Source of the DNA: Rhynchonema sp. JSB1_4
Lineage: Eukaryota > Nematoda > Chromadorea > Monhysterida > Xyalidae
Direction: 5' to 3'
NCBI GenBank assembly: GCA_030248065.1
Contig: JASAMV010005414.1
Location: forward strand, 35,601-99,600
Length of the DNA stretch: 64,000 nucleotides
Positions 49,301-58,100 of this stretch are shown piece by piece. Both the position numbers and the translations under genes were made by a program. Position 1 is the first letter of the stretch, and every line of letters starts with the position of its first letter. The notes beneath the pieces are model-generated. The model saw only the letters and a program-made list of their open reading frames with translations, made no database searches and was not told the DNA's origin.

Positions 49301-52300
49301 ATAGGCAATTTTAGGCCTAAAATGGGCATTTTTAGGCCTAAAATGGGTGATTTTTGGGTCAATGTTTTCAAAAGTCGCCAAAATACCCCTTTTATGGAGC
49401 ATTTTTTCCAAAAAGGAGCAAAAAATCGGTCAAATTTTCTACCTCAAAAAGCGACTTTTTCCTGGGTCTTCCCCCTTCCCCCCCAGGGAGGTACACTAAC
49501 CGCCGCACGGAAAAAAGGGGTAGGTACACTAACCGCCGCGCCGGACCAGGAACTACACTGCTGCTCACAGTATAAAGTGGGTCTATTGCACATCACGAAC
49601 CTGCGCGCACAGAATCAGACAGTCAGTTCTGTCACGTTTCTTCGTCGTGGCCATCAACTCCGACGTGGCGTATTGTGCGTGGCGGACTTCGAACAGATCA
49701 TACGAATTCGCCATGCATTCGGCCAGCGTGTAACGCGCCCGGTGCAGCAGGTCGTTGAGGTTACTGTTGTGTTTGACATGAACTGGTATTGGTCGCACAA
49801 TGACTATATAAGAATTCATCAAATCAATCCTGATTTTCAAGTTCAGTCACTCTTGACCACTGTGCTATTTGTGATTCTCACAAAACATTTTCACCAGAAA
49901 ATAATCCAGCAGATCAACCACGTTGCCGCAGGTCTGAAACATTCTCTTTACTACATGCTTTGTGTGCGATCATGCAATGCAACGTCATTGCCCCGTCACT
50001 TTCCCTCTTTACGATTCAGGAAAAAAATTTGACCAATTCTTATAAAGTCATTGTGCAACCAATATGATCTTGTATTGATTTTTTTTGTCAAATTTCTGTT
50101 TGTCAGTAATTCGTACTGTATCGGCACCGCAGCTCATCTTGTTCATTTAGATTTTGCTGTGAAGTAAACAGCCATTCGAAAGCTGTTCTTTTTCGTTGGG
50201 AACGACCCTGAGTCGGCAAGGTGAACCAGTGCAATTGTACCAACCAAATGACTGAAGGTGAAAATGATTCCATGGGCCATCCTACCAACTAACCAAACTG
50301 AAACATCAACAAGTCGATCACATTCTTGTGCTGTTCGGTACGACATGCAACAGCACCAACCATTCTGTTGTAAAGCCCTAACTATACTTATGTTCTCTGA
50401 AAGAACAGAGAACAAAATTCTCACGCGCTGATTGGCTCTCGCGCGGTCAGCAACCAATCAGCATACGATAATTTGTTCTCTGTTCTTAGAGAGAACGAAG
50501 TACAGTTAGGCCTTAACACAACACGGGCCATTTGGCGCATACGCACTGACGAGCACCTGTTTCACCGCCGATCCTCCAACACACACTATTTCCATACACG
50601 AAAAAAACATTCGCACTCGAATTCTACCCACCACCAAACTCACGTTTTATCTTTAGTCGTCTGTTTCTCCCTGTTGAGTCGTTGTATGGCCCGATTGGTG
50701 TAATCCCTGACCACTTCCCATTTCGGTACGTCGCCGATCGATTGTAATTGCGCCAGATTCAGGCATGCGTTCGCCTGCAACAAATATGCCAATTGTATTG
50801 TTGTCATGCAGTGTGGGTGGAATTTTCGAAACCGTGTGAACGTCGGTGTAAAGCTCGGTCGAAATCTCGGTCGGCGTAGCCCGGTGTAAACGTGAAACAT
50901 TGGCTGTTATTAGCGTGGAATGTTTCAAGTTTACACCGAGGTCTATCACACTGAGCTGCCGACCGAGCTTTCCACCGACCTTTACACCCAACTGACCTTT
51001 ACACCGTTTCGAAAATATCACCCTGTGAGGGGACTGCCCAAATAGCGAGAATTTATTTTATGGCCCAGTGCCGGTCGTTGTCAGCCTATTTCTGTTATTA
51101 GCGGGCCCCCGATAAAGAGGATAGACTGTATGTTAGTGGGCCAAACTTGGTCAGCGATCAGTACGATGACGACCGTTGCGGACCAAAAATGTTTCGCGCT
51201 GTTAATATAGGACAGAGACCAACTTAACCAAATTTGATGGCATTTTTCACGGATTTGTAATTCGTTCTCACAACCAAACGTCAACGAAACACCAAACCTG
51301 TCGTTCCCATCTGTCAGGCGCTTGACTCGCATTCGCCAGCGACAGGGCCGACTCGAGGTGTTTCTGCGCCTGAACTTGCAAAAAGTATCAACTTATTTTG
51401 TTGTTCAATGAATGTTGGTCCAACGTAATCTTCCCTGTCTCATCGTCATGCGACTTTTTGTGGCCAGCATAGTTCATGATTTACAAAGGTCACGAGCTTG
51501 ACCAGTGTAAAAGTTAGATGTCTGGGCACAACTTGCTGGACATTGGTGTCCAGTAAACCTTGAAATATCGTCAATACAAAAAGGCAGTGCAAGACGGGAC
51601 ATTGTATTTGACACCGTTACGACAGCTGACACAAGCCAAAAAACCTCAAGACCCCCTAACGGTCCACACTCCAATCCCGCACCCTGACCTTATCAATCAA
51701 TTCCTTCCGTTGTATCTGTCCATTATCCAATGCAGCCGCCCACTCATAGTAGCACGTGCCCAGCACGTGCTCAGCGCGCTGCAACTCCGATTCGCGTTCA
51801 GCAGCACCACGCAGATGCGAACAACTGACCAGGTATTGATCGGCGTACTTGATCGCGTCGGGGAAGTCGCCTGGATTTTGTCACTTTTGTATTCGTATAT
51901 TGTCGTCAGACTTCATTTTTTTTCTCGTGGATCAAAAAATAAGCAGCCCTTTGTACACTGGTGAGATGGTGGGGGGCACCTGCCGTTACTGTTACGAAGA
52001 CTGTACGGACAAAAATAAGCAGCGCCAACAAACTGTGCGTCACCTCCGCACCATGGGATCTCTCAAACAGTGGTGTCGTTGGGGGGGGGGGGGGTTGGGG
52101 GGTTACCCCCCCTGGTATGGGGTATGGGAAATCGGCCGGGGGTATGGGGTATGGGAAGTTTTTCACTTTTGGAACAAGCACCGCTAAGAAATGACTTTTT
52201 GACCCCGAGAAGTACCAAAATTGGCCATTTTTCGTCCAAAAATGTCAAAAATCGCTTACTTACGCAAGAAAACTCTGTTTTAAGCACTTTTTAGACCAAT

Positions 52301-53573
52301 TTTGGCACTTTTAGAAGATTTTTGGGGCCATTTTTTCAAAACCCCCTGGTATGGGAAATTTTTGATTTTTGGGGTATGTATGGGAAATTTCCCGAAAATT
52401 GGGCTGGGTATGGGAGAATTTCGATTTCTCAACGACACCACTGATCTCAAAATATCTTATTTCGGGTACATACGTCTGAGATGGCTTGTCGTCAAATCAT
52501 GGCGTCAAATAAAGTCGTCAAACAAGCAATAATACACGCGCCCCAAGTGCGCGCGATTTGGCGACATCACTGTAACGCCACATTTGGACGCTGCCGGCGG
52601 AACTTGACCGAAAACGAACCACAGATCTGACCTGCTCAGATCACGCCATTGAATGCTCTTACATTACAGCAACCAGTATGGTAAATTTTCAAATTCGCTG
52701 CCGCTCACGAAAATACGCCCCACAGTTAATGTCAAGTTATGCCGAACGCAAACCATGCGCGGTTCTGAAACATGGCGCGCAGCTGCCTGGCCGGCTGGCA
52801 AGCTGCGTGTGTGTTGGCTGTCCGACCGAATGTTTCACAAGTTGACTTTCGGGTCTAGAATCTGACACTATGGGGCGTACTTTACTGTGCGGCAGCGAAT
52901 TTGGAAATTTGCTATAGTACGAAAAAAAACAGAACAATTGAGAATCCCGATCTCACTCACCCAACGATTTCAGTGCTTCCGAAACCCTTCGCTCCAGCAA
53001 AATGCGCCGTCCCGCAAATTCGGGTTTTTGTGTCGCTTTCTCCAGTCCCTCCCGATAGACGTCCAGCGCTTCGTTGGCGTTGTCTAGAAAATGGTGTTGC
53101 GCTCGGTGTCCGAATTTAGAGACGAGACATCGGAGACCAATCACAGGCGTTGTCAAAATCTGCGTCCAAAATTTTTGATCACATGCAAAAAATGAGGCGC
53201 AGGGTGCATCAGCTATACATCCGACAGGTCAACGCTATGAAAATATTGAGGTTCGCACAGACTGGCGGATTCCGTCTGGTGCTTTTCCGAAATTGTCTAG
53301 CTCAAAGGAGAGAAATAAGCACATCGGAGGGTTGCGTGAGCGTGTAAAAACACCAGATCCAACCTTTATCGAGCAACAAATCACCGAGTTCGTAGCACAG
53401 GTCCACAAACAATTTGTCGTTTTTCGATCGCCGAGCCTTTTCCAGATCGCGTCGCAGACCTGCGAAAGTGATAAACATTCATAAATTGGTTCATTTCGCG
53501 ATAAAAGTTAAAATGATGATTAGTAAATAACTTTTGCAACACAAAAACACTTACTCTTTAATTCGGTGCCCAT
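37329..53573 (-). CDS. TONSL: Tonsoku-like protein (TONSL), complete, 29 exons, about 1494 residues
   Basis: Scaffold that, with MMS22L, binds new histone H4 unmethylated at Lys20 and loads RAD51 at damaged replication forks. Exons (minus): 53555-53573, 53364-53459, 52961-53083, 51689-51870, 51298-51369, 50644-50774, 49601-49763, 48486-48594, 47962-48110, 47566-47712, 46642-46782, 46018-46240, 45215-45351, 44591-44761, 44130-44228, 43906-44026, 43420-43544, 42480-42624, 41873-42113, 41092-41412, 40892-41020, 40819-40851, 40548-40698, 39606-39816, 39475-39517, 39134-39305, 38498-38657, 38168-38376, 37329-37790. All phases close. Order: TPR 1-444, acidic 445-518, three ankyrin repeats 519-654, disordered linker, ubiquitin-like part near 945-1030, leucine-rich repeats to the end. 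D572, W576, E581 and N584 in [16 protein letters not shown] match the H4-reading residues of human TONSL. Least certain are exons 21 (non-CAG acceptor) and 22 (33 nt). Introns are full of small transposons. Confidence 0.93.
41552..41626. repeat. 75-bp repeat, inverted copy at 46332-46405
   Basis: CCTAGGCGTAGACAGGACTC and AAATTAATTTTTTCAATAAT occur here and, inverted, at 46332-46405. Both are in TONSL introns. The copies are about 90% alike. Confidence 0.7.
42629..42905. mobile_element. Inverted-repeat element E next to a TONSL splice acceptor
   Basis: Long inverted arms: GGCAAACCAGCCGTGCTTTG and the inverse of CAAAGCATGGCTGGTTTGCC, continuing through CATACCGTATCATCACCC. Its left end lies about 4 nt from the acceptor AG of TONSL exon 18 (42480-42624). 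A fragment of the same end is at 18061-18084. Confidence 0.8.
42983..43259. mobile_element. TA-type element A, second full copy
   Basis: Same orientation as 22299-22575, ends ATTGGCCGCACAATGAC and GTCATTGTGCGACCAAT, flanked by TA, in a TONSL intron. Confidence 0.9.
46332..46405. repeat. Inverted copy of the 75-bp repeat at 41552-41626
   Basis: Reads GGAGTCCTGTCTACGCCTAG on the plus strand, the inverse of 41552-41626. Confidence 0.7.
47008..47458. mobile_element. Inverted-repeat element with the word GGTCGC, in a TONSL intron
   Basis: Ends AAGGTGGAATTATAGTTGG and CCAACTATAATTCCACCTT, nearly perfect inverses. Units such as GTCGCGACC, GGTCGTCG and TGCGCCCAAA recur in both arms, with a unique stretch in the middle. 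No 8-bp target duplication is evident. Confidence 0.75.
48602..48735 (-). mobile_element. 3' tail of a non-LTR retroelement
   Basis: Minus-strand reading: TTGTAACTGTGCTTCTATCA, TTTTATGCGTCACTGAGAGC, then AATAAACCAACCAACC. Related copies are at 57373-57435, 59868-59990 and 59998-60083. Confidence 0.65.
48914..49208. mobile_element. hAT-type element, TSD CTCACAGT, word GAGCAAGAAAGCTAGC
   Basis: Ends CAGTGATGTAGTTGGT and ACCAACCACGTCACTG. The word GAGCAAGAAAGCTAGC occurs at both ends. The left duplication CTCACAGT is at 48906-48913. The right one is split by the later element 49214-49560 and continues at 49564-49571. Confidence 0.85.
49214..49560. mobile_element. hAT-type element, TSD CTGCTCAC, word ACTAACCGCCGC
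   Basis: Ends CAGTGTAGTTCCTGG and CCAGGAACTACACTG. Duplications CTGCTCAC lie at 49206-49213 and 49561-49568; the left one overlaps the last 3 bp of the older element 48914-49208. Core and words match 11918-12310. Confidence 0.9.
49788..50063. mobile_element. TA-type element A, third full copy
   Basis: Inverted orientation to the other two full copies, TA flanks, in the TONSL intron before exon 7. Confidence 0.9.
50371..50514. mobile_element. Short inverted-repeat element, about 144 bp
   Basis: TAAAGCCCTAACTATACTT at the left and its near-inverse at the right (AAGTACAGTTAGGCCTTA), followed by inverted GTTCTCTGAAAGAACAGAGA units. In a TONSL intron. Confidence 0.75.
50815..51023. mobile_element. 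TA-type element B, second copy
   Basis: Inverted to 17591-17816, with the same ends GGGTGGAATTTTCGAAACCG and CGTTTCGAAAATATCACCC. In a TONSL intron. Confidence 0.8.
52068..52443. mobile_element. hAT-type element, TSD (C/A)TCTCAAA, word GTATGGGAAA
   Basis: Ends CAGTGGTGTCGTTG and CAACGACACCACTG, perfect inverses. Flanks CTCTCAAA and ATCTCAAA match at 7 of 8 positions. The words GGTATGGGAAAT and GGGTATGGG recur in both arms around a core with CCAAAATTGGCC. In a TONSL intron. Confidence 0.85.
52677..52919. mobile_element. TA-type element D, second copy
   Basis: Matches 34626-34857, including ACGCCCCA, GCGCGCAGCTGCCTGG and GTGTGTTGGCTGTC. In a TONSL intron. Confidence 0.85.
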
Positions 53574-55169
53574 ATTCAAACACGATTCTGTCAGACAGAA
53601 GTCGGCAAAGATCTCAGCACAAAGGAACGCGGCACCAAATTGCGGTAATCAAACCTCCACCTGACAACGGTGACCAAGCGCACACAATTTGAATTCCCGC
53701 CAAAACAAGTTTAAGTTTAGTTGGTGTGGTGGGTGGTTATTCCGTTACGCTGTGCACACAAACAAACTGTGGTGACCAACTGGTGTATAAGCACTGACGA
53801 TGACCTGAAGCATCGGCTGACTGTGAGAGCAGATCAAAACGAACAGCTGAGAAGCACAAATGCGTCAAAACGTTTTGAATGAAGGAAATACGGTGCACGC
53901 ACCAATATGCACATCTGATAAACACAATACCAAGAGAGAAAACGCCAAACACGTATTATTACCAAAAACTTTATACTCTGCAATACGACAAAAATGGCAT
54001 GGATAAAAAAAGAATCGACGCAACAAAAAACTCAACAATAAAAATCTCCAAATAAACTCCATCAAAGACGTGGCCTAAAAAACGAAGAACCAGTCAGTAA
54101 GCAAAAGGATAACAATAAAAAATCTCGTGATCGTGAAATACACCGCATCTCGGATCAAAGGAAGACAATAATGCAAAAACAACAAGCCCAAAGAATACCC
54201 GCTGCGCAGCAATAACAAAAAAAAACGAAAATCAGTGAGAATATAGAAAACCCAAATATATTTCACCGGCATAATAGTAATGCACTTATCATGGCGAGAT
54301 TACAAACAAGAAGCCGCGCAAAAAATCCATAACCAAAACTACTTGTTGGCGACCATTTCGTTTGTACCACAGCACTTTTTGACTATGACATTGGTATTTT
54401 CTTGAAGGCAGGTATTTCTTGAAAGTAGGTTGGTTTTTTTGTTCAATAGGGTCTAAAAAGAACCCCATTAAACTAACGCACCATTTCTTGAAAGTAGGTT
54501 GGTTTTTTTGTTCAATAGGGTCTAAAAAGAACCCCATTAAACTAACGCACCGTGGAACAGACCACACAAATAAAACCCTGAGCTCAAAACGAAAAAAGGC
54601 CAATTACATGCTACACAAAAGAGAACTTGATTGGTTACACACTGAGATCAGACTTTACTAAACTAGGATGAAAGCGAAAAAACGAAATTTACTAGAAATG
54701 CAGCTTTATATCTTTGGCACTGGGGGAGATCAATGGAAATTGACTGCATATAGGGGGTAGCCAAACCAGACAAATACTAATAAAAGTGGTGGTGGGAGAG
54801 TGGATACAGTCTACCATCTTTATACTGACCTACCAACCACAACATTCCAAATAGTAGCCGATAGTTTGGTCCCAGTCTCGCTAACGTTCTACTGCTTGAT
54901 TGACGGACCGGAATCAAACTTTGTCGATCGGATCCTGTCCATATAATGTGATCGGCCTCGTGAAACGAATCATATCCGATCACCAAGTTTCTTACCATCC
55001 AACGAAACCGAGCGTGTTTCATATAACCACCAAAACTGTCGGCTGCCACCCATGTGACCATAAAGTGAGCAGACTGTACCTATTACTATTTTTTAAAATC
55101 TACTCTAATTTATTCTATTCTAAAATCTATTAAAATCTACTTATATCACTATTATTTGTGTTGTTTCGA
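53574..55169. other. Intergenic between TONSL and the Gln/Asn-rich gene
   Basis: Should contain the TONSL promoter. I see no TATA box that I trust. A 69-bp tandem duplication lies inside. An open frame at 54777-55061 on the minus strand (94 codons) has no support as an exon. Confidence 0.4.
54414..54553. repeat. Perfect tandem duplication, period 69 bp
   Basis: The unit with TTCTTGAAAGTAGGTTGG and TCTAAAAAGAACCCCATTAA is present twice in direct order, with no differences that I can see over about 68 bp. Confidence 0.9.
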
Positions 55170-58100
55170 CTAAAACGCGATATGTCGCATGCGCATCTTC
55201 GACTCCATCGCTTCAACCTGATCGCCGATCACAATCAATCGCTGCAGTCCGGCGTCGATCTCTTCCTGCGACAGCGACGCCGGGTCGGCCGTCAACGCCG
55301 TATTCTCGCGAGATCTGCAATCACATCGAGTCAGCGTGGTTGCGAAAAGTGAATAGCTGTGTTGCGGATGTGGCAAAGCATTTCCGAGAAGTTGTTTTGA
55401 ATGCGTTGTGCCTGATCCGTAAAGGTAAAGGACTAAGGCGTGCGCTTGAAAATAGAACGAGTGCAACGTGTTTGACTGAACAACATCGTTCAGATTCGTT
55501 GACAAAACCTCTCCTCGGCCAACAGTTAGTTGTAAATGTTCGGTCAAGTTTTTCCAGCAGGCGATGCACCTGGGGACATGTGAATAACCACCACATGACC
55601 ACCAAATTAATGTCAAGGATGACCGCAGGCTCAGTTTCGTGAGCCATCATTGCGGAAAACCTCAACAGACGTCATACCAGATACGACTTCAGAGCGCATG
55701 GCAAACAAACAAGGGGTCAACACTGATCTAACCCAACTTGGCAACAAGCAAGCAAGCCGAACTAACTGGTCGTCCTTCAATATTGCGTGGAATCGTTGCA
55801 CAACGGCGGCCGTCTGCTGCGATGGCGACTGGTCGTAGATACGGAACACCTGCAATGAAAAGGTCGCTCACGAGCAGTGCAGTGGCGGGGGATCCCCAAA
55901 AGATACAGTATCTCCCCGCAGTCACTCACTGGTTCAGTATGTGGCCCCCCGCGGTGTGGTACAGCATGTCCCCATATTATGACCCCATTCTTTACACCAA
56001 ACTACCATTTTTGGGTAAAAATGACTAAAATTCGGAAGAAATCGACTAAAAACGCCAAAATGTGCGCGCTACGTGCGAACTGTGCCCATTGTAACCCCTG
56101 AAAATGTACTCCAAGTAGTATAGTACAGTATCTTCCCTTCCCACCCACCCTCAAAATTGGGAGGGTGCAGTATCTCCCCCTTTTTGGCTTCCACAGAGGT
56201 AGCCACAGCTCACACGATCCAGCAATTAATTTGTTGCTGCCATTTCACTGTATGATCCTCCCTTTGGACGTCATAATCAGAACCCGAATTCCACACCACC
56301 ACACACACATACACTCACCATCTCGATCTTCTTGTTGGTCGTGTCTTCCTGGGCTGCAGCAGCACCCGGCGACTGTTCTGGTGTCACATATGCCATTGGC
56401 GCACTTTGCGATGACTGCAAATCAGAGTGGTGTTTTTCACACGTTGCCAGCGAATTTCGAAAACATCATCTCGCAGAAAATTGCAAAAATCGATAAAACA
56501 CCGAAACAGGGCTGAACTGTTGTTTTGCAAAACACGAATACGCGGCCCAATCGCACGAAACTGACAAAAATTGACAATCTAACAAACAAAAATTCTGAAA
56601 CCACAGAAAAAAACAATCAGTGCCCCTGCCCGCTCTACCTGAACATTGGCATTGTTTGACGCAGCACTGTGCGGTCGACTGCCCGTGCCGGATGACATCG
56701 GGGACGTGGCGCCGCCGCGACGACCACGTGTCGAACTCGAACCGAAACCTGTGGGTGACAATTTTTTGTTTTTTTTGCTACTGAGCTAACAATTGTCGAA
56801 CTTTGAGAGTTGCAAATCGCCCTGCGTACAACTTGACATTTTCCCCGTTGGGTAAGTGACATATGAAAAACGGCCACGCACGAAACACGGTGTCATGATG
56901 GTGATCGCTGCGCGCATCGGTTCTGGCCACGGGCTGGGCACTGACTTTTACTTACTGGAGTTATATCAGAGAACGTGGAAGTTGTTCCGACAGGCGTCTC
57001 CAGACAACCATCACGCAAAGTCACGTGACCGACCATTGACCAATACAGGCCCCCACTTTTTCCAAGAAAATTTGTTTTGCAGAAACCACTACTTCATGCT
57101 CATGTCAGTAAACAAGAGCAGGCACACAGAACAAAAATAGGTTAACAATCAACCCCAAAATCATCAACAAAATGACCCTAACTACCGAGCGAGACCAACC
57201 AGATGCAGCGAAATGCATCGGATCAGCCACCTTGGTCGGCACGGGCACAGTGCGCAATGATGAACTGGGACGATGTTGGGATGGGGTGGACGAGGATGGA
57301 CGATTGGGGCTGAAATACACACATATGGAGGTGTGGTGAAACATCGGAGACGGAGATGACAAGAAACAGCGTGTTTGTTTGTTTGTTTATTGCTCCCAGT
57401 GTCGCATAAAACCATGCACATAAATTAGTGACACAGAAACAGCGTGTCATCGGACACCACCGCCATGTATGAAACCATCCAGTTGCCACAGTGCCTGTTC
57501 GAACATAATTCAACGGTTCAGCTACATTCTCACTGACGATTATCTGGACCTGCGAAAACAGGTCAAAATCATCATGAGCTGAGCAGCAAGTTTTTCGTTC
57601 CGTGATCCAAGTTACAGCTATCCATACAAGGCGCAAGTGACTCAATGATGATATTTTCATCTGAGATAGAAAAAAAATTATTATAACCCACTCGAACTGC
57701 ATGTGACTCCATGCACCAGCAGCAGCGTTGGGTGGCGCGACATTGAAGTCACGACCACGACACATGCCACCAGCGACCGCCACAGATCGGGCGCGAAGCG
57801 ACGGGATCGAACGGGGGGGAATCGATGGGTGAACGACTGGAATGATGAAAGAAAGGGGCTGCTATGGTACATGTGTCACTCGGCACCATCGTGCCAGATC
57901 CGACTGGGATTTCAAACAGTTGTCATTCCACCATGTCAGATGCGAATCATACAACCGAGCAAATTATGCAATATGCGTTCGCAAATATAATTTCGGCGAA
58001 CATTGCTGCTGCAAGGGCACAATGTCGGACTCGTCATGATCACAGTGAAGCCTTTGAAACGGCTCTTCGCTTGCTGCCTTATACGATAAGATGGTGGAAC

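Larger units (their letters stand above)
35684..53822. repeat. Dispersed 48-bp repeat (GGTGCACCAGG), mainly in TONSL introns
   Basis: Core GGTGCACCAGGTCATCGTCA, often preceded by TTTCACGGACGGGC and followed by GTGCGAATGCACC. Clear copies in this span: 35684, 38676, 39039, 40773, 41655, 41800, 44492, 45441, 46855, 46960, 50530, 53780. Others are at 1973, 33645, 57524 and 58100. Both orientations occur. All clear copies are in introns or between genes, none in an exon. Confidence 0.8.

Noticed and set aside
54777..55061. 94-codon open frame on the minus strand between TONSL and the next gene
   Set aside because: No splice partner, no known domain and no closing phase with neighbours.
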